Positions 24,948-33,149 of a stretch of DNA of 64,000 bases are shown here, piece by piece. This stretch comes from Ignavibacteriales bacterium (GTDB taxonomy: Bacteria; Bacteroidota; Ignavibacteria; Ignavibacteriales; Ignavibacteriaceae). The number at the start of each line of letters is the position of its first letter. Position 1 is the stretch's first letter. The stretch lies in the NCBI GenBank assembly GCA_016709765.1, contig JADJMD010000010.1, positions 13,785 to 77,784 on the forward strand, in the 5' to 3' direction. The translations under genes were made by a program, and so were the position numbers. The notes beneath the pieces are model-generated. The model was not told where the DNA came from. It saw nothing but the letters and a program-made list of their open reading frames with translations, and searched no databases.

Positions 24948-27665
24948 ATGATCCGTTCCGCAAGATCAAAAATAGCTTCTAGAGTTTCTAAATTAGAAAC
25001 CACGGATGACTTCCATTTTGCCAAATGGCTTCGCGTTCCAAAAATTGAGAACGGGAATGTAACAGAAATTTATTCTGTAGATGAAGTTGAAAATATACCC
25101 GTTGAGAAATTAATAGAACCGAATGGACTAAAATTAAAATTTAAATTGAGTGTCCATAAAATTCCCCAGATTAGACAGAGCTATTTAATTGATAAACCAA
25201 AAGCTTACTTAATCTTTTTTGGGTTAACCCGACCACAGCTGTATACGATGAAAGAAAAAGTTCTTTCGGCTCCTGATATTATAGATCTTAAATCATCACT
25301 TCCGCAAATACCTGAAATAATTGATCAATCATCTATATTTATTGCTCAGACTCCAACTTTGTTTGATCAATCGGAATTGTTTATTGCAAAACCTCCAAAG
25401 TCTTATGATCAATCGTCAAATTTTTCAGTTGATGTAGTTCAAACCTATGATAAAAATGTTAGTTTTTCCGATATATCTATAAATGAAATTCCTCTTTTAA
25501 TAACAGAACCAGACGTAACTGATGAACTGGCGAATCTTATCCCGGAAATTTATAACATAGAACTACTTAATGTTGAAAAGTTTGATGATGCATTAGTGGA
25601 CTCTGAAAAAATTGAGATAGATGAAATTATTCTTCCTTTGGTAGATAAAATTGATGTACCCGGAATAGATGATCTAATTAAAAGTTTAACTGAGTCTCAC
25701 TCTGTTCCGATTGAAGAAATGCTTCCGGCAAATATTCAATTTTATTCTCCATCTTTTGAAATTGCACATCCTGTGTTTAAAGTTAGAATCGACATTCCAA
25801 AAACCGTCGTTAAAAAAGTTGTAATCAAACAAAAAAATCTTGAACCGGTTGTAATTGATGTACTTGATGATTCTTCTGTTTCAGAGTTTACTAAAAATAA
25901 TATTCTATCCTTGTTATCATCTTTTAGAGAACTTGGCTGGGCAGAGTATTCTAAAATGATAAATCCGCTTTCGGATTATGAACTTGAATCTGCAGAGTTT
26001 CTTACATCAAATAACTTTGCTGTACTAAATGATGAACTTGGTTTTGAGAAGTTTGATCAAACTTCGGCTGCTCTTGGTTACTTATCAAAAAAAGGAAGCA
26101 TAAAATCTGTTCTGGTAATTAGCGATGCTACAAGATTTAAAACTAATTGGACACCATCATTAAAGTCTTTTACAAAAGATCTTAAAATTAAAAAATATGA
26201 ACCAGGTACAAATAAAAAGATTAAAGGCTCATCAGTTATCTGGTTTCTTGATATAAACGATTTAGGTAAAATTGAACTTAAAGATTTTAGTAAACTGGAT
26301 CTTATATTATTTGATGAACTAGTTAATATTAAATCTTCACCTAATCAGATTGATGAAATAGTAAATAAGATTGAACCGTCATATATATGGATTCTATCTG
26401 CTATAAATAATGGAAAGGCTGGTAAGAAATTTCTTTCAGAATTTGATTTTACACAAAAAGTTTCTTTTAATACATTTGGTAAAACCCTTTCTGAAATACA
26501 GGGTGATGATCCGGTAACAACTGTAAAAGATATTTGGCTTGAGCTTGATGAGATGCAGCTATTTGAATATTCTGAAGCTCTTGCTCAATCAAAAGAAGAA
26601 CTGAGTGAATTATTTGATAGCCCAAATCCGTTAAGATTTCAATCGAATATTTTTACAATTATCCACAAGTTAAAACAGATTTTAAACTTTTCAGCATTCC
26701 GAAATATTAGTCCAAAAGCAAATATACTTATAGAGCAAGTTGAAGCTATTTCGGGAAATAAAAATAAAGGAATGATCTTTACTCAATATGATGTAAATGG
26801 ATTAAAGAAAATTGAAAAAGTTCTTGAAATGAATAATATCAAATATGTTGTTGGCAGAAATGGCATGTCTGCAGAAGAACTTAAACAATCTCTTACAGAA
26901 TTTTATGATCGGCGTACTGTTACTATTTTCCTAACCAATTTAAAGCCATCAAGAATAAATATTAACCTTACAAAAGTTCAATATATATTTAATTTCGATA
27001 CATGGTGGAACCCTGTTACAAGATGGCAAAACGATGATGAGATGGGTATTAATGAAATTGTTCATGCACCTGTTGTAGTTTATAACTACCACATCAAAAA
27101 TACGTTTGAAGAAGAACTTAATCGGCTTATGGAGGAAAGAGGACTTAATAACCGTTACCTCTTCGACAATCTTAAAAGCGAATCTCTTTCAGAACTAATT
27201 ACGATGGAAGACTGGCTTTATATATTTGGTATGAATGATCAGTTTATAAAAGTAGTAAATAGTGAACGTACAAAACTTATCAAACAACTTCAAAATATTG
27301 ATCTTACCGGTTATAAAACTCTAATGAAATTCTTCTTTAGTTATTTAGGCTATCGAGATTTAAGTGTTATGGATATTGATGAGGACCCTATGTTTTACAT
27401 AATAGGAACCTCCAGAAAGGGAACAACTCCCGTTAATCTTCACGGAAAATGTTTACTTACAACAGATGTTAAAAAAGAAGATTATGAAGAGGTTATACAC
27501 TTTAAACCGGCAGCAAACGAAATAAAAAGAAAGTTTGTTGTCACTAATGGCGAATTTTCTGAACGCATCAAAAACGGAACGATGTACATTGATGGTAAAG
27601 ATCTTGCTAACTTCATTATCACACTTGGTTTAAAATCATACGTAACGCCTAAGAAAAGTAGCTAG
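24948..27665 (+). CDS. Degenerate SNF2-type helicase with C-terminal Mrr-like domain
   Basis: 905 residues. Residues 125-180 contain four copies of a 14-residue repeat (IDQSSIFIAQTPTL and variants). From about 330 the fold is SNF2-like, but the motifs are lost: DELGFEKFDQT (362-372) replaces the Walker A DEMGLGKT, LFDELV (around 455) replaces DEAH, and WWNPVTRWQNDDEMG (around 686) replaces the arginine-finger motif, although KGMIFTQYDVNGLKKIEKVL and the WWNP anchor show the C-terminal helicase lobe clearly. Residues about 775-900 resemble an Mrr-type PD-(D/E)xK domain (TNGEFSERIKNGTMYIDGK) without an obvious catalytic D-QxK set. The protein is therefore probably a non-catalytic DNA- or protein-binding scaffold. 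It pairs with the 177-aa gene. Confidence 0.7.
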   Translation: MIRSARSKIASRVSKLETTDDFHFAKWLRVPKIENGNVTEIYSVDEVENIPVEKLIEPNGLKLKFKLSVHKIPQIRQSYLIDKPKAYLIFFGLTRPQLYTMKEKVLSAPDIIDLKSSLPQIPEIIDQSSIFIAQTPTLFDQSELFIAKPPKSYDQSSNFSVDVVQTYDKNVSFSDISINEIPLLITEPDVTDELANLIPEIYNIELLNVEKFDDALVDSEKIEIDEIILPLVDKIDVPGIDDLIKSLTESHSVPIEEMLPANIQFYSPSFEIAHPVFKVRIDIPKTVVKKVVIKQKNLEPVVIDVLDDSSVSEFTKNNILSLLSSFRELGWAEYSKMINPLSDYELESAEFLTSNNFAVLNDELGFEKFDQTSAALGYLSKKGSIKSVLVISDATRFKTNWTPSLKSFTKDLKIKKYEPGTNKKIKGSSVIWFLDINDLGKIELKDFSKLDLILFDELVNIKSSPNQIDEIVNKIEPSYIWILSAINNGKAGKKFLSEFDFTQKVSFNTFGKTLSEIQGDDPVTTVKDIWLELDEMQLFEYSEALAQSKEELSELFDSPNPLRFQSNIFTIIHKLKQILNFSAFRNISPKANILIEQVEAISGNKNKGMIFTQYDVNGLKKIEKVLEMNNIKYVVGRNGMSAEELKQSLTEFYDRRTVTIFLTNLKPSRININLTKVQYIFNFDTWWNPVTRWQNDDEMGINEIVHAPVVVYNYHIKNTFEEELNRLMEERGLNNRYLFDNLKSESLSELITMEDWLYIFGMNDQFIKVVNSERTKLIKQLQNIDLTGYKTLMKFFFSYLGYRDLSVMDIDEDPMFYIIGTSRKGTTPVNLHGKCLLTTDVKKEDYEEVIHFKPAANEIKRKFVVTNGEFSERIKNGTMYIDGKDLANFIITLGLKSYVTPKKSS
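25320..25487 (+). repeat. Four 42-base tandem repeats within the 905-aa gene
   Basis: Units 25320-25361, 25362-25403, 25404-25445 and 25446-25487 each encode 14 residues of the form (I/F/Y)DQS--F, with the fourth degenerate (YDKN). They lie in the low-complexity N-terminal linker region of the helicase-like protein. Confidence 0.75.
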
Positions 27666-27675
27666 TATTTTTTAA

Positions 27676-28617
27676 TTAAATTATTTTCAGTTTTTCAATA
27701 AAATAATCCATTGTATTTTTTAAGCCTTCCAAGCGATGAACTTTTGGTTCCCAACCGAGAACTCTTTTAGCTTTTGAAATATCCGGTTGTCTAACTCGAG
27801 GATCATCTATTGGAAGAGGTTCATAAATTATTTTGCTTTTTGATCCTGTTAACTGAATTATTTCCTCGGCCATTTGTTTAACTGTTATTTCTTCCGGATT
27901 TCCAATGTTGACAGGTTCCTTTTCATCTGAGAACAATAACTTAAATATTCCATCAACCTGATCGTCGATATAAATAAAACTGCGTGTTTGACTTCCATCT
28001 CCAAAAATAGTAATTGGCTGATTGTTTAATGCTTGTAAAAAAAAAGCTGGGATAGCTCGTCCATCTTTTAATCGCATACTTGGACCGTATGTATTAAAGA
28101 TTCTAACAATTCGTGTGCTTAAGCTATGATATCTTTGATATGCCATAGTAAGTGCTTCCGCAAATCGCTTGGCTTCATCATATACTCCCCGTGGCCCAAT
28201 TGGGTTAACATTTCCCCAGTAATTTTCTTTTTGAGGATGCATTAAAGGATCACCGTAAACCTCAGATGTTGATGCGAGTAAAAACCGAGCACCTTTTTCT
28301 TTCGCTAACCCTAATGCATTGTGAGTTCCTATCGACCCAACTTTTAAGGTTTGAATTGGCAGTTGATGATAATCAATAGGGCTTGCAGGTGAGGCAAAGT
28401 GCAATATGTAATCAACTTTGCCGGTAACATGAATAAAGTTTGTTACATCGTGATGTATAAATTTAAATTTAGGATTTGCGAAAAGATGCTGAATATTATC
28501 TATGCTACCCGTTAATAAATTATCAATACAAATTACACTCATGCCTTCGTGTAATAACCTATCACAAAGATGAGATCCTAAAAATCCTGAACCACCGGTA
28601 ATAACTGCTGTAGCCAA
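27676..28617 (-). CDS. UDP-glucuronate decarboxylase (UDP-xylose synthase), SDR family
   Basis: 313 residues. Rossmann loop [16 protein letters not shown] is at the N-terminus, the catalytic Tyr-Lys pair is in [13 protein letters not shown] near residue 150, and [26 protein letters not shown] is typical of UXS enzymes, which oxidise and decarboxylate UDP-glucuronic acid to UDP-xylose. The UDP-glucuronate itself would have to be made by a UDP-glucose dehydrogenase not seen here. It is convergent with the 905-aa gene, ten bases away, and is the first polysaccharide-type gene before the locus. Confidence 0.93.
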   Translation of the reverse strand: MATAVITGGSGFLGSHLCDRLLHEGMSVICIDNLLTGSIDNIQHLFANPKFKFIHHDVTNFIHVTGKVDYILHFASPASPIDYHQLPIQTLKVGSIGTHNALGLAKEKGARFLLASTSEVYGDPLMHPQKENYWGNVNPIGPRGVYDEAKRFAEALTMAYQRYHSLSTRIVRIFNTYGPSMRLKDGRAIPAFFLQALNNQPITIFGDGSQTRSFIYIDDQVDGIFKLLFSDEKEPVNIGNPEEITVKQMAEEIIQLTGSKSKIIYEPLPIDDPRVRQPDISKAKRVLGWEPKVHRLEGLKNTMDYFIEKLKII

Positions 28618-29079
28618 AATTATCCTTTAAGTATTTGGTGTTTATTCCGCCTCGGCAGATTAGTTCTTAGTTAATTATTATAATAGTAAAATTAAATAAA
28701 TAATATATAAGAAATTAGCAGCAATACCGTATTCTCTAACTTCCTTCCTAATAAGAAATCTGCAAATAAATATTAAAGTTACTTTTCTCTTGAAAGAAAT
28801 CACGATCTCCGTCAGAACAAGATTTTAAAAAACCGCCGCGGCGGATCACGGAATTAATTTGATTTCATTTAAATTAATCCACATTATAAGAATTATTGTG
28901 TTTGTATTTGCTCATCAAAAGGATGGTGCCTGTCCTGAGCTTTTCGAAGGATCAAAAAATATTACGCAGTGAAAGGATCAGAGATAAATGCTGTTTGAAC
29001 GCAGCTAGCCTGCCTGCCTGCAGTCAGGTTATAACTTTTCTTCAAAGAAAAAAGTTAAGTGAAATAAATTAATATAAAG
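28618..29079. repeat. Non-coding stretch with short palindromic repeat remnants
   Basis: No gene is visible. It contains CCGCCGCGGCGG (28833-28844, a perfect palindrome in otherwise AT-rich DNA), the stretch CCTGTCCTGAGCTTTTCGAA near 28931, GCCTGCCTGCCTGCAGTCAG near 29007-29028, and an AACTTTTCTT-AAGAAAAAAGTT dyad near 29033-29056. These look like fragments of several dispersed repeat families, similar in kind to those at 37.6 and 37.9 kb. Confidence 0.55.
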
Positions 29080-29376
29080 AATCTCGTATTTTCAGTTGAT
29101 ACAACTTATCTCGATTCCAATAGACTACAACTTGTAGCAAAGGGAACTGTAACTAACAGGGGAGACTCTAAAATTGAAACTCCCTGGTACTTAGAAGCAC
29201 AGTTTCATACAACAATAAGCGTTAATGTAAAACTTCCCGGAAGCAATGCCCAGATCGGTGTACTGCTTACCCAAAACCAGGCTGCAATATTTACGCTATA
29301 TTATTCCTCTTAAAATGTGGATGTTAGAAATTTTCCAAATATTGGTGTAAAGGATTTTCGTGGAATTTATAAATAA
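29080..29376 (+). pseudogene. Remnant of a secreted or surface protein, start lost, internal stop
   Basis: The plus frame 29080-29313 reads 77 residues (NLVFSVDTTYLDSNRLQL, then PWYLEAQFHTTISVNV, ending FTLYYSS) to an in-frame TAA. The same frame resumes for 20 residues (NVDVRNFPNIGVKDFRGIYK) to a second TAA at 29374. No start codon lies upstream before a stop. The amino-acid composition (beta-rich, Thr/Val) suggests an exported domain. It looks like the 3' end of a decayed gene. I do not recognise the family. Confidence 0.45.
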
Positions 29377-29407
29377 TAGTTATTATTAAGTGGTAAGAGG
29401 CAAGAAA

Positions 29408-29445
29408 TTAGAAGCCCCGAGGCTGTCGGGGCTTCTAATTTTTCA
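29408..29445. terminator. Strong hairpin terminator, probably bidirectional
   Basis: TTAGAAGCCCCGA (29408-29420) pairs perfectly with TCGGGGCTTCTAA (29426-29438) across a five-base loop. T-rich DNA follows on the plus side (TTTTTC) and, less strongly, on the minus side. It ends the OmpA-family gene on the minus strand and any transcript of the decayed gene on the plus strand. Confidence 0.85.
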
Positions 29446-29474
29446 AATATAAGACTTATTGGTTTTAAACTGAT

Positions 29475-31175
29475 TTACTTTACTCTTTCTCTAATCTTAT
29501 TTGCTTCATTAAGAGAATTGAAATAACCAATCCTCACTCTATACCATCTTCCATCAAGTTCCTTTATATCCGCAATTTCAATAAAAGAGTTAAAGCCTTT
29601 AGATTGAAGGCGTTTCGCTTCGTTTTCTGCTTTTTCACTTGTACGCCATGATGAAACCTGTACACAGTACATATTTCCATCGCTAAAAATCATTTGACCT
29701 ACGCTTCGTTCTTTAGAACTATCATATAGCTTATTATCTTTGTTAACTTCTGTTTTCTGTTCAGTAACTGACATGTTACTATTCATCAATACAATAGCTA
29801 CCCTTCTATTTAATGCTCTGCCTGTTTCAGTATTGTTATCAGCAATCGGTCTGTCCGGGCCGTAACCATATATTTTTAATCTATTAGGATTAATTCCATT
29901 ATTAATAAAATAATTATAAACAGATCTTGCTCGTTCAAAGGACAATTCCTTATTCATCTTATCTGATCCTGTGTTGTCTGTATGCCCCTCAATTTCCCAT
30001 TTAGTTTCAGGATGATCATTCATAACTTTAATAACTTGTTCAAATTCTGTATATGCAGAAGGCAGAAGCTCGGACTTTCCGATTTCAAAGTTTGTTCCGC
30101 CGCTAAAAACAAATTCAGTTTGTTTAATTGGTTCTACAACTTCCTCAATTACCTCACATCCCCATTTATTTACTTCAGTGCCAATTGTTGTACCCGGGCA
30201 TAAGTCTTTATAATCAGGTACACCATCCTCATCTGTATCTGATGGACAGCCTCGAGTATCAACTTTAACTCCTAACGGAGTATCGTTGCACAAATCAAGA
30301 AAATCCGGCACACCATCATTATCTATATCTAAAGGACATCCGTTAGAATCTACTACAACATATTTAGGGGTATCCTTGCACTTATCCATATAATCTGCAA
30401 TTCCATCCATATCTGAATCTAAAGGACAACCTGATTCATCTACTTTTACATATGGAGGTGTATCGTTACACATATCTTCATCATCGCTAACACCGTCATT
30501 ATCAGAATCTTCTATCCCCCCAAAATAAAACTGAATTCCGCCGGCAAATGTAAAGAACATGTCATTATCAGAACCTCCTGTAATTGAATTAGGAGAATCA
30601 TCAAAATTATCAAACGGCAGATAATTCAACGTACCGGCAATGTTTAAGGAAACTTGCTCACTTACCATAAATTTTATACCCAATTCACCGTTGGCAAACC
30701 AGTTATTTACGCTGTATCTATTTTGTTTATTTCTTTCCAGGTCATTACCATCAACATCTCTGGGCTGATAATTTATCCAGCCGATATGAGCGGCTGCATA
30801 CGGGTAAACTGAATTCCAGTAAGTATAAGTATAACTTAAACCTCCGGTAAACATAATTAACTGTGTTCTAAATTCAGTAAGCGGCGGGTAAGCTACCCTA
30901 TAAGTCGGCCTTCCTGTTCCGGCTGCATAACCAAATGTGCCTGTACCTGATATACCAAATACACCGTTACTTGTGGAAGGGAAATAAATATCTCCCATCA
31001 GGTTTGCTATATAATCGAACTCAGCATTTTTAAAATCAGAAAAGGTGTAAGTAACTCCTCCTCCAAATCCGAAACCTGATTTGTAAGCAAGCGGATTGTA
31101 TTTTTTAACCTCTCTGTTTTGAGCGAAAGAGGAGGTAATAAAAATGAACACAGCAAGGATGAAATAATTTTTCAT
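29475..31175 (-). CDS. OmpA-family protein with thrombospondin type-3 repeats and SPOR domain
   Basis: 566 residues. Signal peptide (KNYFILAVFIFITSSFAQ), an N-terminal beta-barrel (to about 220), then four calcium-binding TSP3 repeats of the form DSDNDGVSDDEDMCNDTP (225-335). An OmpA-type peptidoglycan-binding domain follows (350-465; WEIEGHTDNTGSDKMNKELS, RALNRRVAIVLM) and a SPOR domain at the C-terminus (YCVQVSSWRTSEKAENEAKR). OmpA-SPOR proteins tie the outer membrane to peptidoglycan, and SPOR domains bind denuded glycan at division sites; having both in one chain is less common. The plus-strand terminator lies just beyond its 3' end. Confidence 0.93.
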   Translation of the reverse strand: MKNYFILAVFIFITSSFAQNREVKKYNPLAYKSGFGFGGGVTYTFSDFKNAEFDYIANLMGDIYFPSTSNGVFGISGTGTFGYAAGTGRPTYRVAYPPLTEFRTQLIMFTGGLSYTYTYWNSVYPYAAAHIGWINYQPRDVDGNDLERNKQNRYSVNNWFANGELGIKFMVSEQVSLNIAGTLNYLPFDNFDDSPNSITGGSDNDMFFTFAGGIQFYFGGIEDSDNDGVSDDEDMCNDTPPYVKVDESGCPLDSDMDGIADYMDKCKDTPKYVVVDSNGCPLDIDNDGVPDFLDLCNDTPLGVKVDTRGCPSDTDEDGVPDYKDLCPGTTIGTEVNKWGCEVIEEVVEPIKQTEFVFSGGTNFEIGKSELLPSAYTEFEQVIKVMNDHPETKWEIEGHTDNTGSDKMNKELSFERARSVYNYFINNGINPNRLKIYGYGPDRPIADNNTETGRALNRRVAIVLMNSNMSVTEQKTEVNKDNKLYDSSKERSVGQMIFSDGNMYCVQVSSWRTSEKAENEAKRLQSKGFNSFIEIADIKELDGRWYRVRIGYFNSLNEANKIRERVK

Positions 31176-31302
31176 TTTATTTCCTAAAATTTAATGACTA
31201 ATTAGTTTTATGGTATACTTTAGAAATAGTTGATGTTTGCAAACAATATTTTAGCTTATTTAACATTAATAATATAAATATAATTTTCTATTTAATGTTT
31301 AA

Positions 31303-33054
31303 TTACAACTGATAATAAATAGAAAATTCTAATATATTTTTTAAGTCGTTAAACTCACTAATTCTTAAATCGTCTTCATCTTTTATATCTGAATATGTGT
31401 ATTTCATTCCTATATGAAGATCGTGCTGATACTCATAATTAACACTTAATCCGGTACGATACTCTTTTCTCAACGGACCATATAAAAAAGATCTTCCGTT
31501 ATTTTTAATATCGTGATATGCATAATAAATATCGTCAAGGCCGCCTTTTCTTAATTTTTCGATAAATATCATAAACCTCAAACCCCTTAATGCTTGATAA
31601 TTTAACTCCATTCTAATCTGATCGGCATTTTGACCCAGCCAATGGCCTAATGTATATTCAAGGTGCTGATAATTTGTCAATTCATCTTTATGCTCATATA
31701 CCCAGGGATTAATTCTTGTGTATTCTAAAGTTAAATCTAAATTTGGAAGCATCAGGTCAACCATTTTTCCGCCAAGTGTAAGCCCTACCCATGTATTATT
31801 AAAATTATTTTCCAGGATATTGCGTATCTCTGTTACATCAACAAATAAGGTTGAATAGAACTTAAAATTTTGCGGATACTTAACTGATAAATCAAAAAAC
31901 AGCATACCATTGCCGTCACCCACATCGCCTCTGCCGGTATTATGATCCAAAAATTTGTAAAACATAAAAGGTATAAAAAACTCGGGTCTTAAATCTCCGC
32001 TGTACACAATTGCATTGCCAGCAGATATATCTATTCTATCCCACGGAGTTACTGTAATTAAATTTGCTGCAATGTATTTATTAAAATAACTTTTTCTTAA
32101 TAGTTGGTTGGGTGTACCGGGGTATGCATAATAAAAGGCGGCTGAGTCAAGAACTAAAGAGTTTAACCAGCCATGGATATAGGAAAATCTTAACCAGGAT
32201 ACCGGATTTAAATTTAGCCGTATTTGGGGATATGAAGGTGCTTTATCCGACAAAATTAATTGCCCGAATTCACCATGACCCCATTGTACGTAATCCTTTA
32301 TCAGGGAAACGTTTCCCCATCCCCAGTTAAAACTTATACTTCCTTTTACATCGCTGTACTCAATTCCATCCGGTGCTGTTTTATACCAGGCACCTCTTAC
32401 TTCAGTAAATGATTTATCTTTATCAAAAGTCTCCCCGAATTCACCTTTATCCCGTATATCAAAACTTGCTCCAAACCAATCAGAATATGTTGTATATGAT
32501 GACAATCCTATCCACCTGGAATGACCTGTTCCATTTTCAGAAAACGAGATGCCGTATCCGGCAATAGGGGAGAGTTTTAAATTAAAAAGTGTATCACTGT
32601 AACTGAACAAAAACCAGCGTTCCTTTATTTTTCTATCATTTAAGGATATTATTTTATCTGTGCCGGATAAATCTGTTATTATTTCTGAATTCTCTGAATT
32701 TTGTTCTTTAATCGACACAGGTCTTAAACATTGTACTTCATAATAATATTCCCTCAAATAAAAATCTAACTCATCAATTTCAACATCACTCAATACTATC
32801 CCTTTTTCAATCTCCAATTTGTTATTAACGGCATCTGATATTTCAATTAATTTTTCTGCTGCATATAGCCTTGTAAAAGGTTTCACCTCATCATTAAGTT
32901 CAATTAACCCTTTTAAATTTTCTCTTTCAAGAAAATTATACACTCCGTTTTCCAATGGAATGTATACCACCTGGGCATAAACAAAGGATGATTTATTATT
33001 AAGAATTGAAACAATAAATACTAAGACCAGTATTACGTAAGCTTCTTTAAACAT
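31303..33054 (-). CDS. Capsule-assembly Wzi-like outer-membrane protein
   Basis: 583 residues. A signal peptide (AYVILVLVFIVSILN) precedes a helical N-terminal part and then a long beta-strand-rich region with repeated aromatic patterns (ISFNWGWGNVSLIKDYVQWG, WDRIDISAGNAIVYSGDLRP, LGLTLGGKMVDLMLP-like strands), ending in KNILEFSIYYQL. The layout matches the Wzi family of 18-stranded barrels that help fix capsule to the outer membrane. The gene lies between the OmpA-family gene and the initiating glycosyltransferase, which supports a role in surface polysaccharide anchoring. Confidence 0.8.
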   Translation of the reverse strand: MFKEAYVILVLVFIVSILNNKSSFVYAQVVYIPLENGVYNFLERENLKGLIELNDEVKPFTRLYAAEKLIEISDAVNNKLEIEKGIVLSDVEIDELDFYLREYYYEVQCLRPVSIKEQNSENSEIITDLSGTDKIISLNDRKIKERWFLFSYSDTLFNLKLSPIAGYGISFSENGTGHSRWIGLSSYTTYSDWFGASFDIRDKGEFGETFDKDKSFTEVRGAWYKTAPDGIEYSDVKGSISFNWGWGNVSLIKDYVQWGHGEFGQLILSDKAPSYPQIRLNLNPVSWLRFSYIHGWLNSLVLDSAAFYYAYPGTPNQLLRKSYFNKYIAANLITVTPWDRIDISAGNAIVYSGDLRPEFFIPFMFYKFLDHNTGRGDVGDGNGMLFFDLSVKYPQNFKFYSTLFVDVTEIRNILENNFNNTWVGLTLGGKMVDLMLPNLDLTLEYTRINPWVYEHKDELTNYQHLEYTLGHWLGQNADQIRMELNYQALRGLRFMIFIEKLRKGGLDDIYYAYHDIKNNGRSFLYGPLRKEYRTGLSVNYEYQHDLHIGMKYTYSDIKDEDDLRISEFNDLKNILEFSIYYQL

Positions 33055-33149
33055 TATTCCTGCAATTATTCTATTTGTTGATAATAGTGCTGACCCAAAA
33101 TATTTAATAAATTTTATACACTATAATATTTTTTTATAATTACCGGCGC

